From contig VBLN01000076.1 of assembly GCA_005878685.1 (NCBI GenBank), positions 1 through 11,100 on the forward strand: 11,100 bases of DNA, written 5' to 3'. Shown here one piece after another: positions 1 to 7,352 of the stretch. This DNA is from Deltaproteobacteria bacterium (GTDB taxonomy: Bacteria > Desulfobacterota > Binatia > UBA9968). The notes under the pieces are model-generated. The model was not told where the DNA came from and made no database searches. It worked only from the letters and a program-made list of their open reading frames with translations. Positions within the stretch are counted from its first letter, which is position 1; each line of letters begins with the position of its first letter. Both the position numbers and the translations under genes were made by a program.

Positions 1-1
1 G

Positions 2-2170
2 CTGCGTGAGGCTCTGGCAGAAATAGGCGATGCCCAGTTTGAGCTGACACATGTGCATCAGCTCGGAGAGGCACTGAAGCGCCTCGGAGAAGAACGGTTC
101 GACACCATTTTATTGGATCTCTCCCTGCCGGATGGACAAGGAATGGATACGATTACTCGGGTCCGGGAAGGAAGCCCGGGGTTGCCGATTGTGGTCTTGA
201 CCGGTCTGGATGACGAAGAGGTGGCCATCAAGGCCGTGCGCGCAGGGGCGCAGGATTATCTGGTTAAAGGGCAGGTGGATGGCAGCTTGCTGGCGCGGGC
301 CATGCGCTATGCGATTGAGCGTAAGCGGGTGGAGAAACAGCTTCAACTCCAGCTTCAGCGTATCCATGCCCTGCGGGAGATTAACATGGCCACCACTTCG
401 ACCCTGGATCTCCACAGTGTGTTGAACATTCTGATGGAAAAGATCGATATCCTGCTGCCGTACACGGCGGTTCAGGTCTGGCTGATGCACCAAGAGTCTG
501 GGCTATTGGAACGCGCCGCCTGCTGGAACCTCGATGAAGCGGAATGGAAGAGGAGAAAGTTGAAGGACACCCCCGCTCTCGTTAAGGCGGCCATTGCCGA
601 TAAGGTGCCAGTGGTAGCGCACAATGTTCAAACCGACCCGCGCACCTTGGACCCGGAGTTTTACCGCAAGCAAGGGCTGGTCTCTTATTTGGGTGTTCCA
701 TTGCTGATCAAAGGCCAGGTTCTAGGGGTTTTGGTATTCCTCACGAGAGAAGAGCATCGATTTGCCGACGAAGAGATCCAATTTCTTTCCATCCTTGCGG
801 GGCAGGCGGCCATGGCGATCCATAATGCTTGGCTGCATGATCAGGCGAAAAGACAAGCGCTGGAGCTAGAGAAGGCGAACAAGGATCTGAAGCGGCGGGA
901 GGAGATTCAGAAGCTGCTCAAAGAAGTCAGCCAGGATATCACCACCCTGGGTCTCGACAGCCTGCTTAAGAAGTTCACGGAAAAGGTACGCGAGATATTG
1001 AGAGTGGACGTGTCAGACGTACGGGTTTTTGTGGCAGGAGACTGGAAGCTCATAGGGGTTGCGGGGATAGAGCCCGGCCTGCTTATCTCTCCGCGTTCCG
1101 GGATGAACCGGGGTCGCGCGGGTTGGGTCCAGCAGCATCGTCGGCCGCTTGTGATTGCGGATTTGGCTGCGAGTGATCTTCCTTCGGGGACTACTCTGCA
1201 GGATTTGGGCATGCGGGGTTACGTTGGCGTTCCGGTCTTTTCCAGGGGCGGAGAAGTCATAGGGGTGCTACGGGCCCTCACCTATGAGCCTAGAGAGTTC
1301 ACGCAGGAAGAAGTAGATCTCTTACAACAGCTGGCTAACGGAGCCGGCATTGCCCTCGAGAACTCCACGCTATTGGAGCACATCAAGAAACAGACGATTG
1401 AGTTGGAGAAGGCCGACAAGGTCAAGAATGAGTTTCTGGGCTTCGTGTCCCACGAGCTGAAGACGCCGGTGAATACCATCGTGGGCTACACCGAGATGGT
1501 CCAGAGTAAGATGTTTGGAGAGATCAACTCGGAGCAGGAGAGGGCGCTAGGAAAGGTGATGGCTAATTCCAGGGATCTGCTCAACATGGTGAACAGCCTT
1601 TTAGAGGCGACGAAGATTGAGGCCGGAACGGTTCGGCCAGAGGTCCGTGAGTTGAACCTGGGTAACTTTTTTGAGGAGCTTAAGTCCGCCTACGATTTCC
1701 CTCTGAATAAAGAGCTTGTCTTGGTTTGGAACTATCCCTGTGACCTGCCGGTGGTGAAGACGGACGGGGACAAGTTGAGGCATATCCTGCAGAATCTGAT
1801 TAACAACGCGATCAAATACACCGACAAGGGGAGCGTGACGATATCTGCACGGCATCTGCCTGAGATGGGCACAGTGCAGTTTAGGGTCAACGATACAGGG
1901 ATAGGGATACCCGAGGAGGCGCTGCCCTTTATCTTTGAGATGTTCCGGCAAGTCAACGGCTCCGAGACACGCTCGTGTGGGGGCGTGGGACTAGGGCTCC
2001 ATATTGTGAAGAAATTTACCGAGCTACTCGGAGGAAAGATCGAGGTCCAGAGCGAGCCGGACAAAGGCTCGACGTTTACTTTCGTGCTGCCGTGCCAAGC
2101 TAAGAGGCCGATGTGCCTGGAGGAAGACAGAAAGCCACAGGGCTCGGACACCGGGCAGCTGCATTCGTGA
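2..2170 (+). CDS. Receiver-GAF-GAF-HisKA-HATPase sensor kinase, 5' end cut by window edge
   Basis: This is a cytoplasmic two-component histidine kinase that begins with its own receiver domain. The reading frame is open from base 2 (LREALAEIGDAQFELTHV), matching the second kinase's LLREAL region, so the true start lies left of the window; the GTG at 53 is internal. The receiver keeps the phosphoacceptor Asp (codon 116-118, in LLDLSLPDG), the Thr of VLTG and the Lys of YLVKG. A GAF domain follows at about 360-840, a coiled linker, a second GAF at about 890-1375, then HisKA with the H-box SHELKTPVN (His codon 1451-1453), and HATPase_c with N-box NLINNAIKYT, G1 DTGIGIP, and G2 GGVGLGL. All catalytic motifs look intact. 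A roughly 25-residue polar tail follows the ATPase. There are no membrane segments, so the signal is probably an intracellular ligand or a partner protein that phosphorylates the receiver. The ligand of the GAF domains cannot be told. Confidence 0.93.
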   Translation: MREALAEIGDAQFELTHVHQLGEALKRLGEERFDTILLDLSLPDGQGMDTITRVREGSPGLPIVVLTGLDDEEVAIKAVRAGAQDYLVKGQVDGSLLARAMRYAIERKRVEKQLQLQLQRIHALREINMATTSTLDLHSVLNILMEKIDILLPYTAVQVWLMHQESGLLERAACWNLDEAEWKRRKLKDTPALVKAAIADKVPVVAHNVQTDPRTLDPEFYRKQGLVSYLGVPLLIKGQVLGVLVFLTREEHRFADEEIQFLSILAGQAAMAIHNAWLHDQAKRQALELEKANKDLKRREEIQKLLKEVSQDITTLGLDSLLKKFTEKVREILRVDVSDVRVFVAGDWKLIGVAGIEPGLLISPRSGMNRGRAGWVQQHRRPLVIADLAASDLPSGTTLQDLGMRGYVGVPVFSRGGEVIGVLRALTYEPREFTQEEVDLLQQLANGAGIALENSTLLEHIKKQTIELEKADKVKNEFLGFVSHELKTPVNTIVGYTEMVQSKMFGEINSEQERALGKVMANSRDLLNMVNSLLEATKIEAGTVRPEVRELNLGNFFEELKSAYDFPLNKELVLVWNYPCDLPVVKTDGDKLRHILQNLINNAIKYTDKGSVTISARHLPEMGTVQFRVNDTGIGIPEEALPFIFEMFRQVNGSETRSCGGVGLGLHIVKKFTELLGGKIEVQSEPDKGSTFTFVLPCQAKRPMCLEEDRKPQGSDTGQLHS

Positions 2171-2197
2171 TTTCATGAGCCCTTTGGACGCACGTCA

Positions 2198-2311
2198 ATG
2201 ATGGTCATTACCAAGACAGTCGATCTCGAGCAATTCCTCAAGATCGTGCAGTTGATTGAAGATTTTTGGTTTACGATCGCGCGGCTTCCTTCGGGAGCAA
2301 GACCGGCATGA
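2198..2311 (+). pseudogene. Remnant of an Rcp1-type response regulator C-terminus (37 codons)
   Basis: Between the two kinases an open frame reads MMVITKTVDLEQFLKIVQ, then LIEDFWFTIARLP, and ends at TGA 2309-2311. This resembles the last beta-strand and helix of small CheY-like regulators of the Rcp1 family, which typically carry a conserved Lys before Thr/Pro and a VQ.IE.FW...V.LP ending. The N-terminal two thirds of the receiver, including the phosphorylated Asp, is missing. The frame is the same as that of the preceding kinase just after its stop, and no good ribosome site precedes 2198. Its stop overlaps the next kinase's ATG in the arrangement ATGA, as expected if a full regulator was once translationally coupled to that kinase. 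It could still be translated as a tiny peptide, but a deletion remnant is the better reading. Confidence 0.6.
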
Positions 2312-3996
2312 AGGCTTTGCCGACCAGAGTGCTCTTAGTCGAGGATAACCCCGGAGACGCACGCCTGCTGCGTGAGGCTCTGATGGAGGTCCCGAGTTAT
2401 CAGTTTGATCTAGTTCACGTTGAGCGGCTCAGCCAAGCGCTGGAGCGTCTACGTCAAGAGCGTTGCGGCGTCGTGCTGCTGGATCTTTCCCTTCCCGACG
2501 GGCAGGGGCTTGATAATCTTGCGCGTGTGCGGGAGGCCGCGCCCAGTGTTCCGATTTTGGTGCTCACAGGTCTTAACGATGAAGATGTGGCGGTTAAGGC
2601 GCTCCGGGTAGGGGCGCAGGACTATCTGGTCAAGGGCCAGGCGAGTGGCGCCGCCGTTGTGCGAGCCATACGCTACGCCATAGAGCGCAAGCAGGTTTTG
2701 GAGGAGAACGCCAGGCTCTTTGAACAGGCGCAACATAACGTGGAGCGTCTCCGGCTACTTCAAGAAATTGAACAAGCTATCGCTTCGACTTTGGATCTCC
2801 GCGCTCTCCTGAATGTCCTGATGGAGAAGATCGACGTCGTTCTCCCTTATGCCGCCACCAGCGTCAGGCTATACGACCCAAACACCGGACTTCTGGAGCC
2901 GATAGCGTGCCGCAATCTTGACGAAGAGCAATGGAAGCTCGAGCAGTGGAGGCCTGGCCGCGGCTTGGCTATCTTGGCTTTTGAGACCAAAGCTCCGGTG
3001 ATGATTAGCAATACCCAGACTGATCCGCAGGTACGGGACCCTGAGTTTTTCCGCAAGCATGGATTTGTCTCTTATCTCGGGGTCCCAATGATTGTGAAGG
3101 ACGAGGTTCTAGGGATGCTTTCCTTCTACACCAAAGAGGAGCACGCATTTGTCGAAAGCGAGGTGGAATTTCTCTCTACGCTTGCAGGTCAGGCGGCCAT
3201 AGCGATTCACAATGCCCAGCTCTACGAGCAGACCCGGCACCAGGCCATCGAGTTGGAAAAGTCCAACAAGGGCAAGGATGAATTTCTCAGCGTCGTGTCA
3301 CACGAGCTCAGGACGCCTCTTAACGTGATCAATGGATATGCGGAGATGGTGCAGCGGGGCATGTTGGGGGAGATTAATTCCGACCAACAAAACGCCCTCG
3401 GAAAAGTCATCAGTTGCGCCAAGGAGTTGTTGGGGATGATAAGCGGCATTTTGCAGGCTACGAGCATCGAGGCGGAGGCGGTCAAAGTGGATAAGAAAGA
3501 CGTCGTCGTGGGTTGTTTGCTGGACGAGCTTAAGTCAGTCTACGATGTTTCTTTGGGTAAGGAAGTGAACCTCCAATGGGATTATCCCGCGGAATTTCTG
3601 TTGCTGAAGACCGACGGCGAGAAACTCAAGCACATCCTACAGAATCTCATCAACAACGCCATCAAGTTTACCGAAAAGGGTCGGGTCACCGTGTCGGCGC
3701 GACAAGTTCCCGGAGCCGAGAGCGTGGAGTTCCGGGTAGCGGATAACGGGATCGGAATTCCAGAAGAGATGTTGCCCTTTATCTTTGAGAAGTTCCGCCA
3801 AGTGGACAGCTCCGAGACCCGGGCCTATGGCGGTGTTGGGCTGGGGCTTTACATTGTGAAGAAATTTACCGAGCTGCTGGGAGGAAATGTGGAGGTCGAG
3901 ACCGAGCCTGGCAAAGGCTCGACCTTCAGGATCACCCTACCTTGCGAAAGCGCGCCGGCGGCGAAGAGTTTCCCGCCTGCCGCTATCTCACTTTAG
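2308..3996 (+). CDS. Receiver-GAF-HisKA-HATPase sensor kinase (complete paralogue)
   Basis: This 562-residue soluble histidine kinase is a paralogue of the gene upstream. The receiver (about residues 1-125) opens with RVLLVEDNPGDARLL, giving the acidic Mg-binding pair, Asp59 (codon 2482-2484) as phosphoacceptor, VLTG and YLVKG. One GAF domain (about 140-305) contains the shared pieces LDLRALLNVLMEKID and SYLGVP. HisKA has VSHELRTPLN with His332 (codon 3301-3303). HATPase_c shows NLINNAIKFT, DNGIGIP and GGVGLGL and ends in GSTFRITLP. The ATG at 2308 is chosen because it directly precedes the canonical receiver start, has GGGAG at 2293-2297, and overlaps the upstream remnant's stop. The in-frame TTG at 2266 would add 14 residues unlike a receiver. 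An N-terminal receiver suggests input by phosphotransfer or receiver-driven control of kinase activity. The output partner is not in the window. Confidence 0.94.
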   Translation: MKALPTRVLLVEDNPGDARLLREALMEVPSYQFDLVHVERLSQALERLRQERCGVVLLDLSLPDGQGLDNLARVREAAPSVPILVLTGLNDEDVAVKALRVGAQDYLVKGQASGAAVVRAIRYAIERKQVLEENARLFEQAQHNVERLRLLQEIEQAIASTLDLRALLNVLMEKIDVVLPYAATSVRLYDPNTGLLEPIACRNLDEEQWKLEQWRPGRGLAILAFETKAPVMISNTQTDPQVRDPEFFRKHGFVSYLGVPMIVKDEVLGMLSFYTKEEHAFVESEVEFLSTLAGQAAIAIHNAQLYEQTRHQAIELEKSNKGKDEFLSVVSHELRTPLNVINGYAEMVQRGMLGEINSDQQNALGKVISCAKELLGMISGILQATSIEAEAVKVDKKDVVVGCLLDELKSVYDVSLGKEVNLQWDYPAEFLLLKTDGEKLKHILQNLINNAIKFTEKGRVTVSARQVPGAESVEFRVADNGIGIPEEMLPFIFEKFRQVDSSETRAYGGVGLGLYIVKKFTELLGGNVEVETEPGKGSTFRITLPCESAPAAKSFPPAAISL

Positions 3997-4009
3997 GCAG
4001 ACCGCTAAA

Positions 4010-4025
4010 GATAGCTAGCGCTATC
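4010..4025 (+). other. Short hairpin after the second kinase
   Basis: GATAGC (4010-4015) pairs perfectly with GCTATC (4020-4025) around a TAGC loop, 14 bases after the kinase stop codon. No T-run follows, so it is not a standard intrinsic terminator. It may stabilise the 3' end of the kinase transcript. The rest of 4026-4150 shows no gene and no promoter I could defend. Confidence 0.35.
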
Positions 4026-4151
4026 CCCATCGTCATCTCCGCCCGTCTTGCAAAACGGCCTCCGCCTCGAGAGGAAGCCTCGCCTTCATAAGAACTTCCT
4101 ACGACCGTCACAAGTCCTTAATCTTCTCCCGTCAAAAAGAGCCGTCCGCGG

Positions 4152-4173
4152 AGAAAAATTTTTCTAAGGAGGG
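4152..4173 (+). promoter_or_regulatory. 14-bp A/T palindrome abutting a strong ribosome binding site
   Basis: AGAAAAATTTTTCT (4152-4165) is a perfect 14-bp palindrome directly followed by the Shine-Dalgarno AAGGAGGG (4166-4173), five bases before the ATG at 4179. The ribosome site fixes the start of the phosphatase gene. The palindrome could be a regulator-binding site or a weak hairpin affecting translation; a homopolymer-type A/T palindrome can also arise by chance. Confidence 0.5.
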
Positions 4174-4178
4174 CTTTT

Positions 4179-5777
4179 ATGAAGAAAAATATTGACGGCG
4201 AGGATCACTCTAACACCGGTGAGACATTCGAGAACGTGTTATCGCGACGTCTAGCTCGACGTTCCTTTCTGAAAGGGGCTCTAGTGACAGCTCCACTGTT
4301 GTTCGTTGGCGCCTCTCTGTTGAGACCCCAAAAGGTCCAGGCACAAAACAGCGGACCGAGCACGACAGCAGAGCCATACCTGCTGCCGTCAATAGCCGGC
4401 GTGGAGACGATTTCGATCCTAACTGTCGGTGACTCTATTGGCCGCTACCGCATGGTCGGCATCCCGGATGGCCTGGGCGCGTTCCAGGATGAAAGGGGGG
4501 AGTTCACCCTGCTTGTGAATCATGAGATCACGATCCAAAACCCGGGTGTCGTTCGCGCCCACGGTTCGAACGGGGCATTTGTCTCGCGCTGGGCGATCGA
4601 TCCCGATACGCTGAAAGTATTGGCAGGAGAAGACCTCACGCAATCTCCCAAGGACGTTTTTTTGTGGGACGCATTGGCAAGCAAATATGTGCGGGAAACG
4701 ACGGTATGGCAGCGGCTCTGCTCCGCCGACTTGCCGGCAGAAAGCGCTTTATTCGCCAACGGCCGAGGGAGCCGTGACCGGATCCTTTTCGATGGAGAAG
4801 AGATCAACGAAGGGCGTGCCTGGGCACGCATCGCCACGGGACCTCATGTCGGAGAGGCCTGGCAGCTACCGCGTCTGGGACGCCTATCCTTTGAGAACGT
4901 TGTTGCCAGTCCGCACCCGCAGGACAAGACGGTGGTTGTTCTGCTGGATGATGGCAATCTCAATACGGCCGGTGTCGACACGAACTTCCCAAGCGAGGTT
5001 TACGTCTACATCGGCACCAAGAAGACTGGGGGCCAGGCAATCGAACGGGCTGGCTTGACGAACGGCGACCTTTATGGCGTGAAGATCTCGGTCAACGGCA
5101 ACCCGGTGGCCGAAGAGAGCAACCTCTTCGGTCTTGGGACCTCAACGTTTGTCGGCTCGGGGAGATTCAGTCTGCACAACTTAGGCGATGTTTCCAGTCT
5201 TAGCGCCCTTCAGCTTGAACAGGCGTCCATCGTTGCAGGCGTCGCGCGCTTCCGACGGGTCGAAGATGGTGCTTGGGATCCGCGGGAAGAGCACAGTAAC
5301 GACTTCTACTTTGTCACCACCGCTGACATAAACACCAACAGCCGCCTCTGGCGTTTGCGCTTCGATGACATCGAGCATCCTGAAAATGGTGGAACGATTG
5401 AGATCCTGCTAAATGACGACCGCTACAGGATGCTGGACAATGTGACGATCGATCGCTTGGGGCGTATTTTTATGGACGAAGACCCTGGCAATAATAATCG
5501 TGTCTCCAAGATATGGCTGTACAGTATCGCTACCGGGGATCTGGTTCAGGTTGCGGAGCACAACCCGAAGTTCTTCGACCCGACTATCCCTAACAACGGC
5601 GATTTCATAACCCAAGATGAAGAATCGTCAGGGATCATCGACGCAAGCCATATCCTCGGAGAAGGTTGGTTCTTGCTCGACGTTCAGGTGCATAAAGTTA
5701 ATAATACTGATTCAGAGTTGGTCGAAGGGGGACAACTCCTTGCTATGTTCGTGGATCCAAGCATTGGTGGCGAATAA
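4179..5777 (+). CDS. Tat-exported PhoX/DUF839-like phosphatase
   Basis: This 532-residue protein is predicted to be exported folded by the Tat system. Residues 26-33 read ARRSFLKG, matching the twin-arginine pattern, followed by a hydrophobic stretch (34-48) and a likely cleavage after VQA at residue 55. The mature part resembles the PhoX/DUF839 group: LLVNHE (Asn114-His115-Glu116), RLCSADL with Cys181, FDGEEINEG with Glu207-Glu208, a blade-like DNVTIDRLGRIFMDEDPG segment and the C-terminal DEESSGIIDASHILGEGWF. PhoX enzymes are periplasmic or secreted Ca/Fe-dependent alkaline phosphatases that release phosphate from organic esters during phosphate limitation. The Cys and Glu residues would suit metal binding, but I have not mapped them onto a structure. 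The family also includes proteins with no proven phosphatase activity, so substrate is uncertain. The start is set by AAGGAGGG at 4166-4173. The gene is probably its own unit, with a hairpin downstream. Confidence 0.8.
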   Translation: MKKNIDGEDHSNTGETFENVLSRRLARRSFLKGALVTAPLLFVGASLLRPQKVQAQNSGPSTTAEPYLLPSIAGVETISILTVGDSIGRYRMVGIPDGLGAFQDERGEFTLLVNHEITIQNPGVVRAHGSNGAFVSRWAIDPDTLKVLAGEDLTQSPKDVFLWDALASKYVRETTVWQRLCSADLPAESALFANGRGSRDRILFDGEEINEGRAWARIATGPHVGEAWQLPRLGRLSFENVVASPHPQDKTVVVLLDDGNLNTAGVDTNFPSEVYVYIGTKKTGGQAIERAGLTNGDLYGVKISVNGNPVAEESNLFGLGTSTFVGSGRFSLHNLGDVSSLSALQLEQASIVAGVARFRRVEDGAWDPREEHSNDFYFVTTADINTNSRLWRLRFDDIEHPENGGTIEILLNDDRYRMLDNVTIDRLGRIFMDEDPGNNNRVSKIWLYSIATGDLVQVAEHNPKFFDPTIPNNGDFITQDEESSGIIDASHILGEGWFLLDVQVHKVNNTDSELVEGGQLLAMFVDPSIGGE

Positions 5778-6081
5778 AGAGGACGATGAAGACGAAGAGG
5801 ATTCTGAATGAGCTGGAGAGAGTCCGGAGAGAACTGCCGACTAATGTTAACACGTAGGCCTCATTTCAACCTGACCCTGTTCATGCGTCGCTGTGTCAGG
5901 CCAAACCGTTGAGGAGAGAGAGGATCTCCCTCTCTCCTTAGGATCTTTAGCCCTGGTATGACGATGGTGCACGGGCTCCGAGCTGTCATGAATGTAATCA
6001 AGGCTTCACTTGCCCATCATCTATTCTTCATGTGCGTCTTTTATAAACGGTTTGACAGAATTCCAATCTAACGAGGGGTGT
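5778..6081. other. 304-bp intergenic region with no convincing gene
   Basis: The stretch holds one clear hairpin (listed separately) and a 23-codon frame at 5786-5857 whose ribosome site is too close to its ATG to be convincing. Near the right end there are isolated TATAAA (6042-6047) and TTGACA (6052-6057) boxes, but they are in the wrong order and spacing to form one promoter. Nothing resembling a tRNA or a known RNA was seen. Confidence 0.6.
5910..5940 (+). terminator. Long-stem hairpin after the PhoX-like gene, possible terminator
   Basis: TGAGGAGAGAG (5910-5920) pairs with CTCTCTCCTTA (5930-5940), an 11-bp stem with one G-U pair and a 9-base loop. It is well placed to end the phosphatase transcript, about 130 bases after the stop. 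What follows (ggatcttta) is only weakly T-rich, so termination may be partial or the hairpin may protect the mRNA 3' end. Confidence 0.45.
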
Positions 6082-6624
6082 ATGAAAGAGATCAACTTGG
6101 GAGAGGTGATCGAGGGCGTGATCTCCAAATTCTGTCGCAACCGGACCGGCCCGCGGCCGAGGCTCCTTGCCAAAATCCCGCCGAATCTCCCCTATCTCTC
6201 CTGGCAGGATGATGGTCTGGAAAGGTTCATCAAGCATTTTCTCTACCACACCTTGCTCATGAATGATCCGGAAACGCCCGTGCAGGTTATCGTGCACGAG
6301 AGAACCAGCCTTGCAGATCTGGAAGATTTTGTCGGCGTTTACCCTGCCTACTGGATCCAACTTAGAATCCAGGGACATGGCTCGGGCATGATCGAGAGTG
6401 TTGTCGAGGAGGTGTTTAGCGATCTCGGCTACCGCTGCGAAGAATGGATTGGTGTGGAGGGTTCCAGTGCGCAGTTGGCCATTTTCAGTCCCTTAGACCG
6501 AGAGGAGCCGAAGATGGTTTTTTGTGTCGATACGGTCAAAGGGATCTGGAAATGCGATTTCCTCATTCCTGTCTCGGACAGGCTCTTCCTGCCTTCTTTC
6601 TCGAGCCCCCGAAAGAAATACTAG
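6082..6624 (+). CDS. Stand-alone degenerate histidine-kinase ATPase domain
   Basis: This 180-residue protein aligns by eye with the ATPase half of a sensor kinase but lacks what ATP binding needs. INLGEVIEGVISKF (4-17) and PPNLPYLSWQDDGLERFI (33-50) match the region just after HisKA. Then KHFLYHTLLMN (51-61) sits where the N-box should be, with His in place of both Asn. RIQGHGSGM (95-103) corresponds to the G1 box, with the Asp replaced by Gly98. The ATP lid, with its F and G2 boxes, appears deleted: G1 runs almost directly into SVVEEVFSDLGYRCEEW and the final strand SSAQLAIFSP. A 40-residue extension of unknown role ends the protein. There is no phosphoacceptor domain. The ATG at 6082 is chosen for GAGG at 6073-6076; the TTG at 6010 has no ribosome site. 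It probably acts by protein binding, not catalysis. Confidence 0.65.
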   Translation: MKEINLGEVIEGVISKFCRNRTGPRPRLLAKIPPNLPYLSWQDDGLERFIKHFLYHTLLMNDPETPVQVIVHERTSLADLEDFVGVYPAYWIQLRIQGHGSGMIESVVEEVFSDLGYRCEEWIGVEGSSAQLAIFSPLDREEPKMVFCVDTVKGIWKCDFLIPVSDRLFLPSFSSPRKKY

Positions 6625-6725
6625 ACTCTTTTCAGCGTCTGTCATCCGAAGATCACCTGACCATCATCAGCAGCTAACAACAAGCAGTTAAGGTGTGCCT
6701 AGCAAAACTGAATAAGGAGGTTTGC

Positions 6726-7253
6726 ATGAAACCAATCAAGACCATTCTGGTACCTACGGACTTTTCGGAAAGCTCGAGGGTAGGTTTGAACTACGCGTTT
6801 TCTCTCGCCACAGAAAACGGTGCGGAGCTACTCATCCTTCACGTGGGCAACGAGTTCCAGGCTTGGGAAATCCCTGACGAGACAGGGTTCTTCAGCGCCA
6901 GAGTTTACAGGTGGCAGATCGACAGGATCCTTAACGAGGCCGCTTTAGATCTTCACAGATTTCTTGAAAAACATACGCAGGAGCTGCGGCGGGTGCCTGC
7001 GGTAAGAAAGAAAGTCATGGTGGGTGATGTAGTGGATCGGATTGTCGATGTTGCGCGGGAGGAAGAAGTTAATCTCATAGTGATGTCCCCTCGTGCCCAC
7101 GGAACTTTCAGACGATTTTTTCTCGGAAGCGTGATAGATAGGGTCACCCGAAGAGCGCCCTGTCCGGTCCTTTCGGTGTGTCGGGAGAAGCAGACCCGTC
7201 CGTTACGAGGAAAACTTATCCCGGCGATGCCGTCTCCTCTAAGGAACGCATAA
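6726..7253 (+). CDS. UspA-family universal stress protein with altered nucleotide loop
   Basis: This 175-residue cytoplasmic protein has the UspA fold signature: KTILVPTDFSESSRVGLNYA at the N-terminus, the strand ELLILHVG, then VGDVVDRIVDVAREEEVNL and the terminal RRFFLGSVIDRVTRRAPCPV. The family's ATP-binding pattern G-2x-G-9x-G(S/T) here reads S-2x-A-9x-G-S, so the first two glycines are replaced; ATP binding may be reduced or absent. A roughly 25-residue basic, proline-containing tail follows the domain. The start is clear: TAAGGAGGT at 6713-6721, five bases before ATG 6726. It lies 101 bases after the pseudo-ATPase gene and 99 bases before the esterase gene, so co-transcription is possible. 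Usp proteins are usually induced by starvation or stress; that fits the phosphate-related neighbours but proves nothing. Confidence 0.88.
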   Translation: MKPIKTILVPTDFSESSRVGLNYAFSLATENGAELLILHVGNEFQAWEIPDETGFFSARVYRWQIDRILNEAALDLHRFLEKHTQELRRVPAVRKKVMVGDVVDRIVDVAREEEVNLIVMSPRAHGTFRRFFLGSVIDRVTRRAPCPVLSVCREKQTRPLRGKLIPAMPSPLRNA

Positions 7254-7296
7254 CGAGCAGCCTCTCTCCCTTCATGGCGAATGCATATGATGGGAA

Positions 7297-7312
7297 GAGT
7301 CCTTCAGGACTC
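7297..7312 (+). other. Perfect hairpin in the leader of the phytase-like gene
   Basis: GAGTCC (7297-7302) pairs with GGACTC (7307-7312) across a TTCA loop, 27 bases before the ribosome site AAGGAG (7339-7344). There is no T-run after it. It may be an mRNA-stability or processing element between the stress protein gene and the esterase gene; function is not evident from sequence. Confidence 0.4.
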
Positions 7313-7352
7313 AGAAGCTTAAGAACGTATTCTCGAAGAAGGAGTGAAAAAG

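Noticed and set aside
1732..2151. 139-residue minus-strand frame opposite the first kinase
   Set aside because: It lies entirely within the well-supported HATPase coding region, shows no recognisable domain, and is a shadow of GC-rich coding sequence.
2266..2307. Upstream TTG start for the second kinase
   Set aside because: It adds 14 residues outside the receiver fold; ATG 2308 has a ribosome site and an ATGA overlap.
5786..5857. 23-codon frame just after the PhoX-like gene (starts MKTKRILNELERVRRELP)
   Set aside because: AGAGGA at 5778-5783 is only two bases from the ATG, there is no family match, and the length is within chance expectation. It remains possible.
6042..6057. TATAAA and TTGACA boxes upstream of the pseudo-ATPase gene
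   Set aside because: The order is reversed and no partner element lies at 16-18 bases from either one.
7344..7352. GTG start for the phytase-like gene
   Set aside because: It overlaps the AAGGAG ribosome site that is correctly spaced for ATG 7353.
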